The translations under genes and the position numbers were made by a program. Of a stretch of 64,000 nt of DNA, positions 8,971 to 16,984 are shown in pieces; the first letter of the stretch is position 1, and each line of letters begins with the position of its first letter. The DNA is from Aquibacillus saliphilus (lineage in GTDB: Bacteria > Bacillota > Bacilli > Bacillales > Amphibacillaceae): positions 1 to 64,000 of the forward strand of contig NZ_JAIZAP010000001.1 in the NCBI RefSeq assembly GCF_020404745.1, in the 5' to 3' direction. The notes under the pieces are model-generated. The model ran no database searches, was not told where the DNA came from, and worked only from the letters and a program-made list of their open reading frames with translations.

Positions 8971-9393
8971 GTGAAGAATATATTGCTAGTTGCAATTGAC
9001 GATTCAGAGCAATCTCTATTAGCTATAGATTATGCTGTAAAATTAGCGCGTACATCAGGCTATACAATTGAATTATTTCATGTTCAACAGAGAGTAAATA
9101 CACATTATGCAAATAAAAAAATTGGTAAGAAACAGCTACAGGAATATAAAAAAGAAGAAGCAATTAAAGTGCTTAATAAGGGTAGGAACCGAGTTGGAAA
9201 AAATATCGATTTAAAAGTGAAATGGCGTCTAGGAATTACATCACAAGAAATATGTAATGAAGCAAAGAATATTCAGGCACTTGGTATCATTATGGGAACA
9301 ACAAGTATGAAGAAAGTAAAAGGAAGACTACTAGGTAGCACGTGTTATAGTGTAATAAAAAATGCTCCGTGCCCAGTGACAGTTGTGTCTTAA
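8971..9393 (+). CDS. Universal stress protein (UspA family)
   Basis: The 140-residue protein has the UspA fold signature: VKNILLVAIDDSEQSLLAIDYAVKLA at the start and the ATP-loop-like end GTTSMKKVKGRLLGSTCYSVIKNAPCPVTVVS, where G-x2-G-x9-G(S/T) becomes G-R-L-L-G-S. Such proteins are small cytosolic nucleotide-binding stress factors. GTG at 8971 was chosen because AGAGGTG lies 6 bases upstream and family members start at this point; the in-frame GTG at 8962 overlaps it. It is unusually basic for the family (many Lys in residues 45-80). It stands alone, upstream of the thiamine-transport unit. Confidence 0.88.
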   Translation: MKNILLVAIDDSEQSLLAIDYAVKLARTSGYTIELFHVQQRVNTHYANKKIGKKQLQEYKKEEAIKVLNKGRNRVGKNIDLKVKWRLGITSQEICNEAKNIQALGIIMGTTSMKKVKGRLLGSTCYSVIKNAPCPVTVVS

Positions 9394-9419
9394 CAAGGAA
9401 TGAGTATAGTCTTTCTATA

Positions 9420-9449
9420 TTGCTTATTTAGCGAGTTTTAAGTTATAAT
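9420..9449 (+). promoter_or_regulatory. Sigma-A-type promoter for thiT leader
   Basis: TTGCTT (9420-9425) and TATAAT (9444-9449) are separated by 18 bases, about 30 bases before the TPP aptamer. Confidence 0.6.
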
Positions 9450-9479
9450 ATCTATTAGCAATCAAAGTATAGAAGTGAA

Positions 9480-9565
9480 GCCTTCAGGGGGAGCCATTAT
9501 GGCTGAGAGTGAACATTTGTTCAGACCCTTTGAACCTGTTAGTTAATTCTAGCGTAGGGATGGTG
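9480..9565 (+). ncRNA. TPP riboswitch (THI element)
   Basis: The conserved TPP-aptamer pieces occur in order: AGGGGGAGCC, GGCTGAGAG, GACCCTTTGAACCTG, then TAGTTAATTCTAGCGTAGGGA. Known TPP aptamers bind thiamine pyrophosphate and switch off thiamine synthesis or uptake genes. The 100 bases between aptamer and thiT contain a T-run (9631-9637) and several small stems and probably form the expression platform; I could not settle whether it acts on transcription or translation. Confidence 0.95.
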
Positions 9566-9668
9566 GCTTTTCTGGTGTCCGGTATGCAATAAAGCATATT
9601 TTCCATCAGGAAGCTTCCCCTTGGCATTGCTTTTTTTATTGCCAAAATTCGAGGGGAGGAAATTTAAA

Positions 9669-10241
9669 GTGAATTCGAAACGAACATTATTTCTAATTGA
9701 GGTAGCAATTTTTACAGCTTTAGCGTTAGTACTTGATCTTTTGCCATTTTTATCGTTTAAATTATGGGCACAGGGTGGTTCGATTTCATTTGCAATGATT
9801 CCAGTCTTTATTGTCGCTTTTCGTTGGGGACTTAAGGGTGGTTTAGTATCCGGTTTTTTATTTGGAGTGTTACAAGTTGCTTTAGGAACAGCTTGGATTA
9901 TGCATCCTGTTCAAGGCTTTATTGATTATGGATTGGCATTTACTGTTTTAGGGTTTGCTGGGTTATTTGCTAATAAAGTCAAACAAAATGTAAAAGATGG
10001 AAACACTTCTGGATTTATTTCAGCTATCACGTTAGGCGTATTATTAGCATGTACATTACGTTTCGCGGCACATTTTATTGCTGGAATTGTGTTCTTCGAT
10101 TCACTAATCGACGGTATGAATGTTTGGGTTTACTCATTAGTATATAACGGTTCTTATTTAATACCATCATTTATTATCAATACCATTGTTGTTGGTTTCT
10201 TGTTTAATAAACGCCCTAAACTTATTACAGCGACTAATTAA
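9669..10241 (+). CDS. thiT: ECF thiamine transporter S component ThiT
   Basis: The 190-residue protein has six hydrophobic segments and matches ThiT, the substrate-binding membrane subunit of the energy-coupling-factor thiamine importer. It works with shared EcfAA'T subunits encoded elsewhere. The segment HPVQGFIDYGLAF (about 79-91) and the late segment around ACTLRFAAHFIAG are typical of the thiamine-binding region. GTG at 9669 follows GAGGGGAGGAAATTTAAA. An upstream in-frame extension to 9621 lies inside the riboswitch leader and is unlikely. The TPP riboswitch directly upstream supports thiamine as substrate. A terminator ends the unit. Confidence 0.93.
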   Translation: MNSKRTLFLIEVAIFTALALVLDLLPFLSFKLWAQGGSISFAMIPVFIVAFRWGLKGGLVSGFLFGVLQVALGTAWIMHPVQGFIDYGLAFTVLGFAGLFANKVKQNVKDGNTSGFISAITLGVLLACTLRFAAHFIAGIVFFDSLIDGMNVWVYSLVYNGSYLIPSFIINTIVVGFLFNKRPKLITATN

Positions 10242-10267
10242 ATAGTTTTAGTGTATTATTATAACGA

Positions 10268-10305
10268 TAAAAAATCCTTTCGTCTTTGACGAGAGGATTT
10301 TTTTT
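10268..10305 (+). terminator. Terminator after thiT
   Basis: AAAATCCTTTCGTC pairs with GACGAGAGGATTTT, followed by a T tract. Confidence 0.88.
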
Positions 10306-10310
10306 ATGTA

Positions 10311-10430
10311 TAGGAAATTACAAAATGGATTACTCTGTCGGTAATTGGTTACTAAGTTAGCCACATCCAGCTCCAGCGCTTACCCGGAAATAAGCGGTTT
10401 GCTTATTTCGAATGCCCCTTGCGCTTTTGT
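10311..10430 (+). repeat. Interspersed repeat copy D
   Basis: TAGGAAATTACAAAATGG, then GCCACATCCAGCTCCAGCGCTTACCCGGAAATAAGCGGTTTGCTTATTTCGAATGCCCC; the latter block is nearly identical to copy A. It starts just after the thiT terminator and occupies most of the gap before the permease gene. Confidence 0.78.
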
Positions 10431-10542
10431 TCTATGGAGTGACTTCTTGCGTCATGCGTTTGCTTACCACGTCACCATTAAATCCGTTTTGCATAGGCTA
10501 TTATCACAGTTAATAAATAACTGAATAAGGAGGCAATGTGAC

Positions 10543-11970
10543 GTGGAATTAACAATTTCCCACTGGATATATGGATTGTTTACATTGTTAATTATTATCA
10601 CGATGGTATTTCGCAAGGGCGTGGTTCTTCCTACTTTACTTGGAACATTTGTAGTTGCTTGGATATATCAAGGAAATGTTATTGATGGTTTTACTGCAGT
10701 TTTTAATGCAAATCTAGTAGCTGCTAAAGAATTGTTCAATATCTTCTTAATTATTACATTTATGGTTGCTTTATTACATTCACTAAAAGATTTAGGTGCT
10801 GATAAGCGGATGATACAGCCTATTGAAAAGTTTATGGTTAATGGGCATGTAGCTTACTTTGTTTTAATTGGCGTAACCTATCTTATTTCATTATTCTTTT
10901 GGCCAACTCCAGCAGTACCACTAATTTGTGCACTATTAGTTCCTGCTGCTATTCGCGCAGGTTTACCAGCAATGGTAGCGGCTATGGCGGTTGCCCTTGC
11001 AGGTCAAGGGATGGCTTTATCATCTGACTATGTTATTCAAGTTGCTCCAGGATTATCTGCTAAATCCGCAGGTGTAGAGACCTCTGTTTTGTCAGATCAA
11101 GCACTAGTTTTATCATTAATTACTGGAGGAATCGCAATAGCATTGGCGTATTTTTTCAATAGAAAATCTATACGTCAAAAAAATGATCCTCAAATTGAAA
11201 AAGAATTAGCAACTATGCAAGGATTAAAAGAAGAAAGTCACAAGAAATCAGAAACTAAAAATTTATCGCTTTGGAGTAAAATTTTCGCGGTTTTAGTACC
11301 AGTTTCGATGTTAGCGGTCATGATTTACATGGTCTCAACTAAATTGTCTGCAGGTCGAATGGGTGGATTTGAAGGTGGAGATGGTGCGGCATTTATTGGT
11401 GGGGTAGCAATTGTTTTACTACTACTTTCAACCTTCGTATTTGGTAAGCATCGTGCACTTGATTATATTAGTGAACACATTGTCGATGGTTTCACTTTTG
11501 CCTTTAAAGCGATGGGACCAGTTATCCCTATTGCTGGTTTCTTTTTCTTAGGTAGCTCAGATTTTGCAGGTGGCATCTTACCTATCGGTGAAGAAAATCC
11601 ACCGGCGTTATTATTCGATCTTGTACAATCAACACAAGAATTTTTACCGCAAAGCGCCTTTTTAGCAGCTTTTAGTATATTGATCATTGGTATTATTACT
11701 GGTTTAGATGGATCCGGATTTTCCGGTTTGCCACTCACGGGTGCGTTATCTGGTGCGCTTGCTGATGGATCTATTGACGCAACAACACTTGCTGCAATTG
11801 GTCAAATGGGATCGATTTGGACTGGAGGAGGCACGATTATCGCATGGTCCTCGCTGGTGGCTGTTGCTGGTTTCTGTGGAGTTCCTGTAATGGAACTAGT
11901 TAGGAAAAACTTTGGTCCTGTTATGATTGGTTTAGTAGCATCAACACTGTTAGCTTTATTTTTATTCTAG
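10543..11970 (+). CDS. Multi-pass membrane permease, substrate unknown
   Basis: The 475-residue protein has about 11 to 12 hydrophobic segments with a charged cytoplasmic loop at about residues 208-245. Repeated Pro/Gly-rich re-entrant-like stretches (FWPTPAVPLICALLVPAAIRAG near 125-145 and GLDGSGFSGLPLTGALSGAL near 387-406) recall ion-transporter-superfamily carriers that move anions or carboxylates with Na+ or H+. I do not recognise a specific family and assign no substrate. GTG at 10543 has AAGGAGG nine bases upstream; an ATG at 10536 is out of frame and followed directly by a stop. It is a single-gene unit with its own terminator. Confidence 0.7.
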   Translation: MELTISHWIYGLFTLLIIITMVFRKGVVLPTLLGTFVVAWIYQGNVIDGFTAVFNANLVAAKELFNIFLIITFMVALLHSLKDLGADKRMIQPIEKFMVNGHVAYFVLIGVTYLISLFFWPTPAVPLICALLVPAAIRAGLPAMVAAMAVALAGQGMALSSDYVIQVAPGLSAKSAGVETSVLSDQALVLSLITGGIAIALAYFFNRKSIRQKNDPQIEKELATMQGLKEESHKKSETKNLSLWSKIFAVLVPVSMLAVMIYMVSTKLSAGRMGGFEGGDGAAFIGGVAIVLLLLSTFVFGKHRALDYISEHIVDGFTFAFKAMGPVIPIAGFFFLGSSDFAGGILPIGEENPPALLFDLVQSTQEFLPQSAFLAAFSILIIGIITGLDGSGFSGLPLTGALSGALADGSIDATTLAAIGQMGSIWTGGGTIIAWSSLVAVAGFCGVPVMELVRKNFGPVMIGLVASTLLALFLF

Positions 11971-11993
11971 AATTCACTAAAATGCCCCCAAAA

Positions 11994-12034
11994 AATAAGC
12001 TGAGTGCTCCACCGGGGTAATCAGCTTATTTTCT
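11994..12034 (+). terminator. Terminator after the permease gene
   Basis: AATAAGCTGA pairs with TCAGCTTATT around a GC-containing loop, followed by TTCT. Confidence 0.7.
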
Positions 12035-12155
12035 GTTGCTATCATTTGTATCAATTATTTAGAAGAACGCTTTGAATATGATACGATATATTTTACAGTT
12101 GTTGGCTTTAAACATACATACCAACAAGATAAATTTGATGAGAGGATGATAACTA

Positions 12156-13136
12156 GTGAAGGCATTTATTCATGTTGGAAAAGAGCTGAAATATGCTGAA
12201 ATAAAAGAGCCATCTGTAAGTGTAGGGCAAGTGAAAATTAAATTGAAGGTTGCAGGATTAAATCACAGAGATATAAATATTCCAAAAAGACGCGGGGAAT
12301 CTACCGAAGCACTTGTGTTAGGTTCAGATGGTGCTGGAATTATTGAAGAAATAGGAGAGGGTGTAAATAACTTTCATGTTGGAGACGAGGTTATACTAAA
12401 TCCTGGGATCGGTTGGCATCAAAATAGTGATGCACCGCCAGAGGGTTTTCAAATAGTAGGAATGCCAGATGATGGTACATTTGCAGAAAAAATAATTACT
12501 TCAGTAGAACATATTGAAAAGAAGCCTTCGTATTTAACTTGGGAAGAGGCAGGCGTACTGGCATTACCAGCTTTAACTGGTTACCGAGCTTTATTTACAA
12601 AAGCTAAGGTGAAAGCTTCAGATACCGTATTTATTCCTGGTGCTGGTAGCGGTGTTGCGACCTTTTTAATTCAGTTTGCCAAAGCAACTGGGGCAAGGGT
12701 CATTGTTACATCAAGAAGTAAGGAAAAAAGAGATCGAGCAAAAGAAATAGGTGCAGATATTGCTCTTGATACCAATAGCGATTGGGAAATAGAATTGAAA
12801 AATGAACAAATTGATATTGTAATCGACAGTATTGGTAAAGCAACATTTAATCGGTCATTAGCCGTCCTCAAAAAGGGAGGAAAGCTTGTAACTTTCGGTG
12901 CCACTACTGAGGATGAGATTACGATTAATATTCGTCAGTTTTTCTATGGACAATATCAATTGCTTGGATCGACAATGGGAAGCAGAGAAGAGTTAAGAGA
13001 GATGCTAGCATTTATTGAGAGTCATTCTATTCATCCAGTAGTGGGTAAAGTATTTAGTCTAGAAAATACGCAAGCAGCTTTTGATTATTTAGGTGATGCA
13101 AAGCAATTTGGAAAAATAGCTATTAGCATTCAATAG
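12156..13136 (+). CDS. Medium-chain dehydrogenase/reductase (YogA-like, quinone-oxidoreductase type)
   Basis: The 326-residue protein belongs to the medium-chain dehydrogenase/reductase superfamily: a GroES-like N-terminal domain (VKIKLKVAGLNHRD, VLGSDGAGIIEEIGEGV) and a Rossmann NAD(P)-binding domain with GAGSGVATFLIQFAK near residue 157. The structural-zinc Cys cluster is absent, which points to the zinc-free quinone oxidoreductase type or a reduced alcohol dehydrogenase. It resembles B. subtilis YogA. GTG at 12156 follows GAGAGGATG. No linked pathway genes are visible; the substrate is unknown. It converges on the spoVA2mob-like operon. Confidence 0.85.
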   Translation: MKAFIHVGKELKYAEIKEPSVSVGQVKIKLKVAGLNHRDINIPKRRGESTEALVLGSDGAGIIEEIGEGVNNFHVGDEVILNPGIGWHQNSDAPPEGFQIVGMPDDGTFAEKIITSVEHIEKKPSYLTWEEAGVLALPALTGYRALFTKAKVKASDTVFIPGAGSGVATFLIQFAKATGARVIVTSRSKEKRDRAKEIGADIALDTNSDWEIELKNEQIDIVIDSIGKATFNRSLAVLKKGGKLVTFGATTEDEITINIRQFFYGQYQLLGSTMGSREELREMLAFIESHSIHPVVGKVFSLENTQAAFDYLGDAKQFGKIAISIQ

Positions 13137-13174
13137 TTTAAATTAAATCCAGTATTTTTAACTGTTGGGTTAAG

Positions 13175-14035
13175 TCAATCTTGTAGATAGATGGTTAGCT
13201 TATCTACCGCCGTTTGTAACTTTTGACTGTTTTTTGAGTACATTTTTTTTGCTGCTTGATTTTCAGTCGAAAGTGCAAATAGTTCTAAATCAGCTTGGCA
13301 CTTCTTCATTGTTGCCAAAAGCAGTGGCTTCTCTTGTGGTGAAGGTACTTGTAGCTTGTCGTCAAATAAATCTACGTTTAATTGACCATAAGAGTCCACT
13401 TGTGCCAAGTAAACATTTTCAACACTAACACCGAGCTTATCTAATTCTGTTTCGAGCCAATTCAAACTCAGTCCAACTGTCGACAGTGGTTCATAAAGGA
13501 CTTCACCATCCATAATTACCGCTTGTGGTTCTTTTATTGGAGCAACCTTAATAGCTAAGTCCTTCGGTGTTAGTGGCTGATTTTCTTTTTTTGGTAATAC
13601 ACTTAAGTCACCATCAGCCTCTAGAACAGCAAATTCAACATCAGCAGCTTGAAAAACGTTTTTCGCTCTTAATTTTTCTAACAGGTCATCAGAACTAAAA
13701 CGTTCTTTTTTTAAATTATCTTCCATTATTTTTCCGTCTTTAATAAAGATCGTACCTTTTCCCTCAACTAAATCTCGGACTGGTTTGCTTTTTAGAGCTA
13801 ATAAACCAAGAAGAACGGGTATTAGAAACCAAATACTCAAGCTTAAAAGGCCATGGGCAAAGGAGATTCCAAGACCAATGGAAACGTTCGCTGCAATAAC
13901 AGCTACAACGATTCCTGAGATGAATTCAAATACACTTAACTGCCCTAATTGCCGTTTTCCAAATAGTTTAGAAACAACGAAAACAATAATCACTAATCCA
14001 ACTGATCTTATTATAACTTCTACCCATTCCGGCAT
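13175..14035 (-). CDS. 2Duf protein: DUF421 (YetF-like) membrane protein with C-terminal DUF1657 domain
   Basis: This 286-residue protein is the last gene of the operon. Three hydrophobic segments (about 7-85) and the LFGKRQLGQLSVFEFISGIVVA block define DUF421 (YetF family); the soluble middle contains the family's DGKIMEDNLKK and DGEVLYEPL repeats. Residues about 236-283 (LATMKKCQADLELFALSTENQAAKKMY) match the free DUF1657 proteins at 14067 and 16747. The DUF421-DUF1657 combination is the 2Duf protein reported for the spoVA2mob operon, where it is important for wet-heat resistance of spores, probably in the inner spore membrane. ATG at 14035 has AGGAG ten bases upstream. No clear terminator follows it. 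Confidence 0.9.
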   Translation of the reverse strand: MPEWVEVIIRSVGLVIIVFVVSKLFGKRQLGQLSVFEFISGIVVAVIAANVSIGLGISFAHGLLSLSIWFLIPVLLGLLALKSKPVRDLVEGKGTIFIKDGKIMEDNLKKERFSSDDLLEKLRAKNVFQAADVEFAVLEADGDLSVLPKKENQPLTPKDLAIKVAPIKEPQAVIMDGEVLYEPLSTVGLSLNWLETELDKLGVSVENVYLAQVDSYGQLNVDLFDDKLQVPSPQEKPLLLATMKKCQADLELFALSTENQAAKKMYSKNSQKLQTAVDKLTIYLQD

Positions 14036-14066
14036 TTTTAAAAAGCTCCTGACATTTGAAGGTTAG

Positions 14067-14273
14067 TTAAAATCCTTTATATTGTTCTTCTTCGCGTTCT
14101 AATTCTCCGACTCGTTTTTGTAAATCGATACAAACTTCATCCATTATCATCATGGTTTCGTGAAATACTCGTTTCGCTTCCTCATTTTGCGAACGCATAG
14201 ATAAGCTAGATAAACTTGATTGTAGACTTTTTATACTTGATAAACTTGTTTTCACTTGGGATCCGATTGTCAT
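14067..14273 (-). CDS. DUF1657 small protein (second copy of the operon)
   Basis: The 68-residue soluble helical protein carries the DUF1657 pattern: MTIGSQVKTSLSSIKSLQSS, then an L-x-S-M-R-S-Q-N-E-E-A-K-R-V-F segment and a charged tail. It parallels the 68-residue protein at 16747, which starts the operon, and the C-terminal domain of the protein at 13175. ATG at 14273 follows AAGGAGAAG. Function is unknown; the setting implies a role in spore heat resistance. Confidence 0.9.
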   Translation of the reverse strand: MTIGSQVKTSLSSIKSLQSSLSSLSMRSQNEEAKRVFHETMMIMDEVCIDLQKRVGELEREEEQYKGF

Positions 14274-14288
14274 TGTATCTTCTCCTTG

Positions 14289-14639
14289 TTATCCTTTTGG
14301 TTTAAAAAATATAGCTCCAATCGTACCAAAAATAATTGCTGCAGAAATACCTGAACTGGTTACTTGAAACATTCCTGTGATAACACCAATAATTCCATGT
14401 TTTTCTGCTTGTTCCATTGCGCCAATCACAAGTTGATTTCCAAAACTTGTAATCGGTACTGTTGCTCCAGCACCAGCAAAATCAACTAATTTTTCATACC
14501 AACCTAGGCCGCTTAATACAGCTCCACTTACAACTAAAGTGGTTAGGGTATGTCCAGGAGTTAGTTTAAATACATCAAACATAATTTGACCAATTACACA
14601 AATTAATCCTCCGACAACAAAAGCCCAAAAGAATACCAT
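14289..14639 (-). CDS. spoVAE: Stage V sporulation protein AE (SpoVAEb type)
   Basis: The 116-residue membrane protein has four hydrophobic segments and the SpoVAE/SpoVAC pattern (FVVGGLICVIGQ, then GWYEKLVDFAGAGATVPITSFGN). SpoVA proteins form the inner-membrane channel that moves Ca-dipicolinate into the forespore and out during germination. I chose ATG at 14639 because GGAGGTG sits at the right distance; the ATG at 14654 lies inside spoVAD. Its start is one base past the spoVAD stop, so translation is coupled. Confidence 0.93.
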   Translation of the reverse strand: MVFFWAFVVGGLICVIGQIMFDVFKLTPGHTLTTLVVSGAVLSGLGWYEKLVDFAGAGATVPITSFGNQLVIGAMEQAEKHGIIGVITGMFQVTSSGISAAIIFGTIGAIFFKPKG

Positions 14640-14640
14640 C

Positions 14641-15651
14641 TTAAGCACCTCCATTTTCTATCGAAACAGCATGTGCAATGCAGGGAATCGTTTCTTTTTG
14701 TTGAGAAGAAAGAGGAGAGAGTAATGCGCCTGTTGCCACTACCAGTATGCGATTTAGTTCTCCTTTTTTCATTCTGTTTAAAAAATGACCATAGGCTACC
14801 ACTGCTGAACATGCGGCACCACTGGCACCAGCTAGCACAGGCTGTCCCTCGCGGTAAATAGTTAAGCCGCAGTCAACAAATTGATCCTCGTTGATCGTAG
14901 TGCCGTGCTTTTTAAATAAATCAATGGCTACCTCACGGCCAACATGAGCCAAGTCGCCAGTTATAATTAGATCATAATACGTGGCATCAACACCACGTTC
15001 TTTAAAATGCGCTTCAATTGTATCTACTGCCGCTGGTGCCATTGCACCACCCATATTGAAAGGGTCTGACATACCCATATCAACGATTTTGCCAATTGTA
15101 GCAGAAGTAACCTTTGGCCCATCTCCTTGATTACTAAGAAGGGCCACACCACCTCCTGTAACTGTCCACTGAGAAGTAGCGGGTTTTTGACCACCATACT
15201 CAGTTGGATAACGAAACTGCTTTTCAACAGCTGCATTGTGACTAGAAGCACCAGTTAAGACATAATTCGCTCCTTTACTGTTTACTATTAGTGCACTTAA
15301 AGCTAATCCTTCCATAGATGTGGAACAAGCGCTAAATAATCCTAAATATGGCGCACCTAATTGTGATGCTGAGAAGCTAGTAGGGGTAATTTGGTTGATA
15401 AGATCTCCAGCTAAAAAAAATTGGATCTGTTCTTTTTGTACGCCGGCTTTTTCGATAGCTTTTTGACAGGCTTCATCGAGTAATATCTTATGTGCTTTTT
15501 CAAATGAATCTTGTCCGATCCACATATCGGAGTGTAATAAATCAAAATCTTCAGGAATACTTCCATCTGCTTCAAATGGTCCGCCAACAGTACCTGTTGA
15601 AATGATTACCGGTTTATTTTCAAAAATCCATGTACGATGTCCTGCTAACAT
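14641..15651 (-). CDS. spoVAD: Stage V sporulation protein AD
   Basis: The 336-residue soluble protein has a thiolase-like fold (LFSACSTSMEGLALSA near 106, GASSHNAAVEKQFRYPTEYGGQKP, and the Gly-rich AGASGAACSAVVAYGHF near the C-terminus) typical of SpoVAD. In B. subtilis SpoVAD binds dipicolinic acid and associates with the SpoVAC/AE channel at the inner spore membrane. ATG at 15651 directly follows the spoVAC stop codon. Length is normal. The gene belongs to the seven-gene operon with spoVA2mob content. Confidence 0.96.
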   Translation of the reverse strand: MLAGHRTWIFENKPVIISTGTVGGPFEADGSIPEDFDLLHSDMWIGQDSFEKAHKILLDEACQKAIEKAGVQKEQIQFFLAGDLINQITPTSFSASQLGAPYLGLFSACSTSMEGLALSALIVNSKGANYVLTGASSHNAAVEKQFRYPTEYGGQKPATSQWTVTGGGVALLSNQGDGPKVTSATIGKIVDMGMSDPFNMGGAMAPAAVDTIEAHFKERGVDATYYDLIITGDLAHVGREVAIDLFKKHGTTINEDQFVDCGLTIYREGQPVLAGASGAACSAVVAYGHFLNRMKKGELNRILVVATGALLSPLSSQQKETIPCIAHAVSIENGGA

Positions 15652-16134
15652 TTATAATCCACCCCATTGTATTAAAATCGTTTTAATTAACGCGACGATA
15701 AATGCCGAGAAAACACCAAATACAATAACTGGACCAGCAAGTTTAAAGATATTTCCACCTACACCTAATACAAATCCTTCCGTACGATGTTCTATGGCTG
15801 CCGAAATAACAGCATTACCAAATCCGGTAACGGGTACGGCTGAACCAGCTCCAGCAAATTGTGCCAGCCGGTCATACACTCCAAAACCAGTTAAGAGCAT
15901 TGTGATAAAAATTAATGTGGCAACGGTTGGATTGCCGACGTTTTGTTCGGTGAATTTAAAGAAATACATATAAAAAGTAGATATTAACTGGCCAATCACG
16001 CAAATGATACCTCCGACTAAAAATGCTTTGATACAATTTTTTAAAAGAGGGCGTTTAACTACTTCTCGATTGTTTGCAAATTGCTGATATTCTTGCTGAG
16101 TTGGAGTTAGTTTTTTTTTCTTATTGTTCGACAT
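15652..16134 (-). CDS. spoVAC: Stage V sporulation protein AC
   Basis: The 160-residue membrane protein has a basic N-terminus (SNNKKKKLTPTQQEYQQF) and four to five hydrophobic segments including AFLVGGIICVIGQ and YDRLAQFAGAGSAVPVTGFGN. SpoVAC is the mechanosensitive channel component of the SpoVA complex in B. subtilis. ATG at 16134 follows GTGAGGT. The gene abuts spoVAD with no spacer. Confidence 0.96.
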   Translation of the reverse strand: MSNNKKKKLTPTQQEYQQFANNREVVKRPLLKNCIKAFLVGGIICVIGQLISTFYMYFFKFTEQNVGNPTVATLIFITMLLTGFGVYDRLAQFAGAGSAVPVTGFGNAVISAAIEHRTEGFVLGVGGNIFKLAGPVIVFGVFSAFIVALIKTILIQWGGL

Positions 16135-16150
16135 TTTTATACCTCACTTG

Positions 16151-16621
16151 TTACGCTTCATCATTCAATAGTTTTTCAAGTTCATCAAACTTTTTAGTTA
16201 ATTTTTCTCTTTTGATGTTGTTATTTTGAACCTGCTTTTCTAATTCATCTAACTCGAAAAATAGCTTTTGATCAGAAGAAACTTCAACTTTCTTGTTAGA
16301 GTATTTTTTTTGTAATTCTTTTTTTATTTCTTTTCCAATATCCTGTTCATTGAATTGTTCTAGTTGTGCTATCTCAACAGCTATAAATAGTCGAGTAGCT
16401 GTGTTTACACCTCTGACACCTGTAACGTTGTCTTTATTTAATACAAATTCTTTAGCATCATTAGAGAGTGATTGATCTACTTGAGAAGTTTTACTAATCT
16501 TTGTAATATTATTATCTAAATCATCACTAACAATTCGTTTATCTTCCTCGGTATTACAACCAGCTAGAACAAAAAATGAAAAAGCGAGGCTTATAATTAC
16601 TGGAATCTTAAATTTATTCAC
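16151..16621 (-). CDS. YhcN/YlaJ-family sporulation lipoprotein
   Basis: The 156-residue lipoprotein has a signal peptide ending in the lipobox VLAGC (Cys about 22) and a YhcN/YlaJ-type domain (NVTGVRGVNTATRLFIAVEI...), found in inner-membrane proteins of spores. I placed the start at GTG 16619-16621 because AAAGGTG precedes it; a longer GTG start at 16630 overlaps that site. A lysine/glutamate-rich coiled C-terminal half (about 100-155) extends the protein. In spoVA2mob operons the second gene encodes exactly this family. Confidence 0.88.
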   Translation of the reverse strand: MNKFKIPVIISLAFSFFVLAGCNTEEDKRIVSDDLDNNITKISKTSQVDQSLSNDAKEFVLNKDNVTGVRGVNTATRLFIAVEIAQLEQFNEQDIGKEIKKELQKKYSNKKVEVSSDQKLFFELDELEKQVQNNNIKREKLTKKFDELEKLLNDEA

Positions 16622-16746
16622 TGTTATCACCTTTATTTTTAAAGTATGAAAAAGGGTAGATTGAATCCACCTTCATAAATACCCGGTGCAGCAAGTAACT
16701 GCTGACACCGAGTGTGATTTTTAAAATTGGAGGTCAAATGGTGCCT

Positions 16747-16953
16747 CTATTCTTGTTTATATTGCGGTTCTTCATTTTCTATTTCTAGTACTCGTGGTTC
16801 TAAAGATTGAACTACAGTTTCAGTTTGTTGCGCAGCATTTTGGTACATTTGCTTTGCTTGTTCATTTTGGGTTTGAAGCGCAAATGTTTCCAAACTAGCT
16901 TGTGCACTTTTTAGACCTGCCACAGCTTGCTTTACTTGGCTAGATACAGTCAT
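16747..16953 (-). CDS. DUF1657 small protein, first gene of the spoVA2mob-like operon
   Basis: The 68-residue protein MTVSSQVKQAVAGLKSAQAS, then ETFALQTQNEQAKQMYQNAA, is a clear DUF1657 member without membrane segments. AAGGAGGAATTCG precedes ATG 16953. It starts the minus-strand operon running to 13175. The gap to the next gene (125 bases) contains a GTGTCAGCAGTTAC-type stem (about 16684-16717), perhaps an attenuating hairpin between first and second gene. Confidence 0.92.
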   Translation of the reverse strand: MTVSSQVKQAVAGLKSAQASLETFALQTQNEQAKQMYQNAAQQTETVVQSLEPRVLEIENEEPQYKQE

Positions 16954-16984
16954 TCGAATTCCTCCTTAACGATTAATTAACCAT

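Noticed and set aside
15602-15973. 123-codon plus-strand frame opposite spoVAC/spoVAD
   Set aside because: Antisense shadow of well-supported genes; no ribosome site and odd composition.
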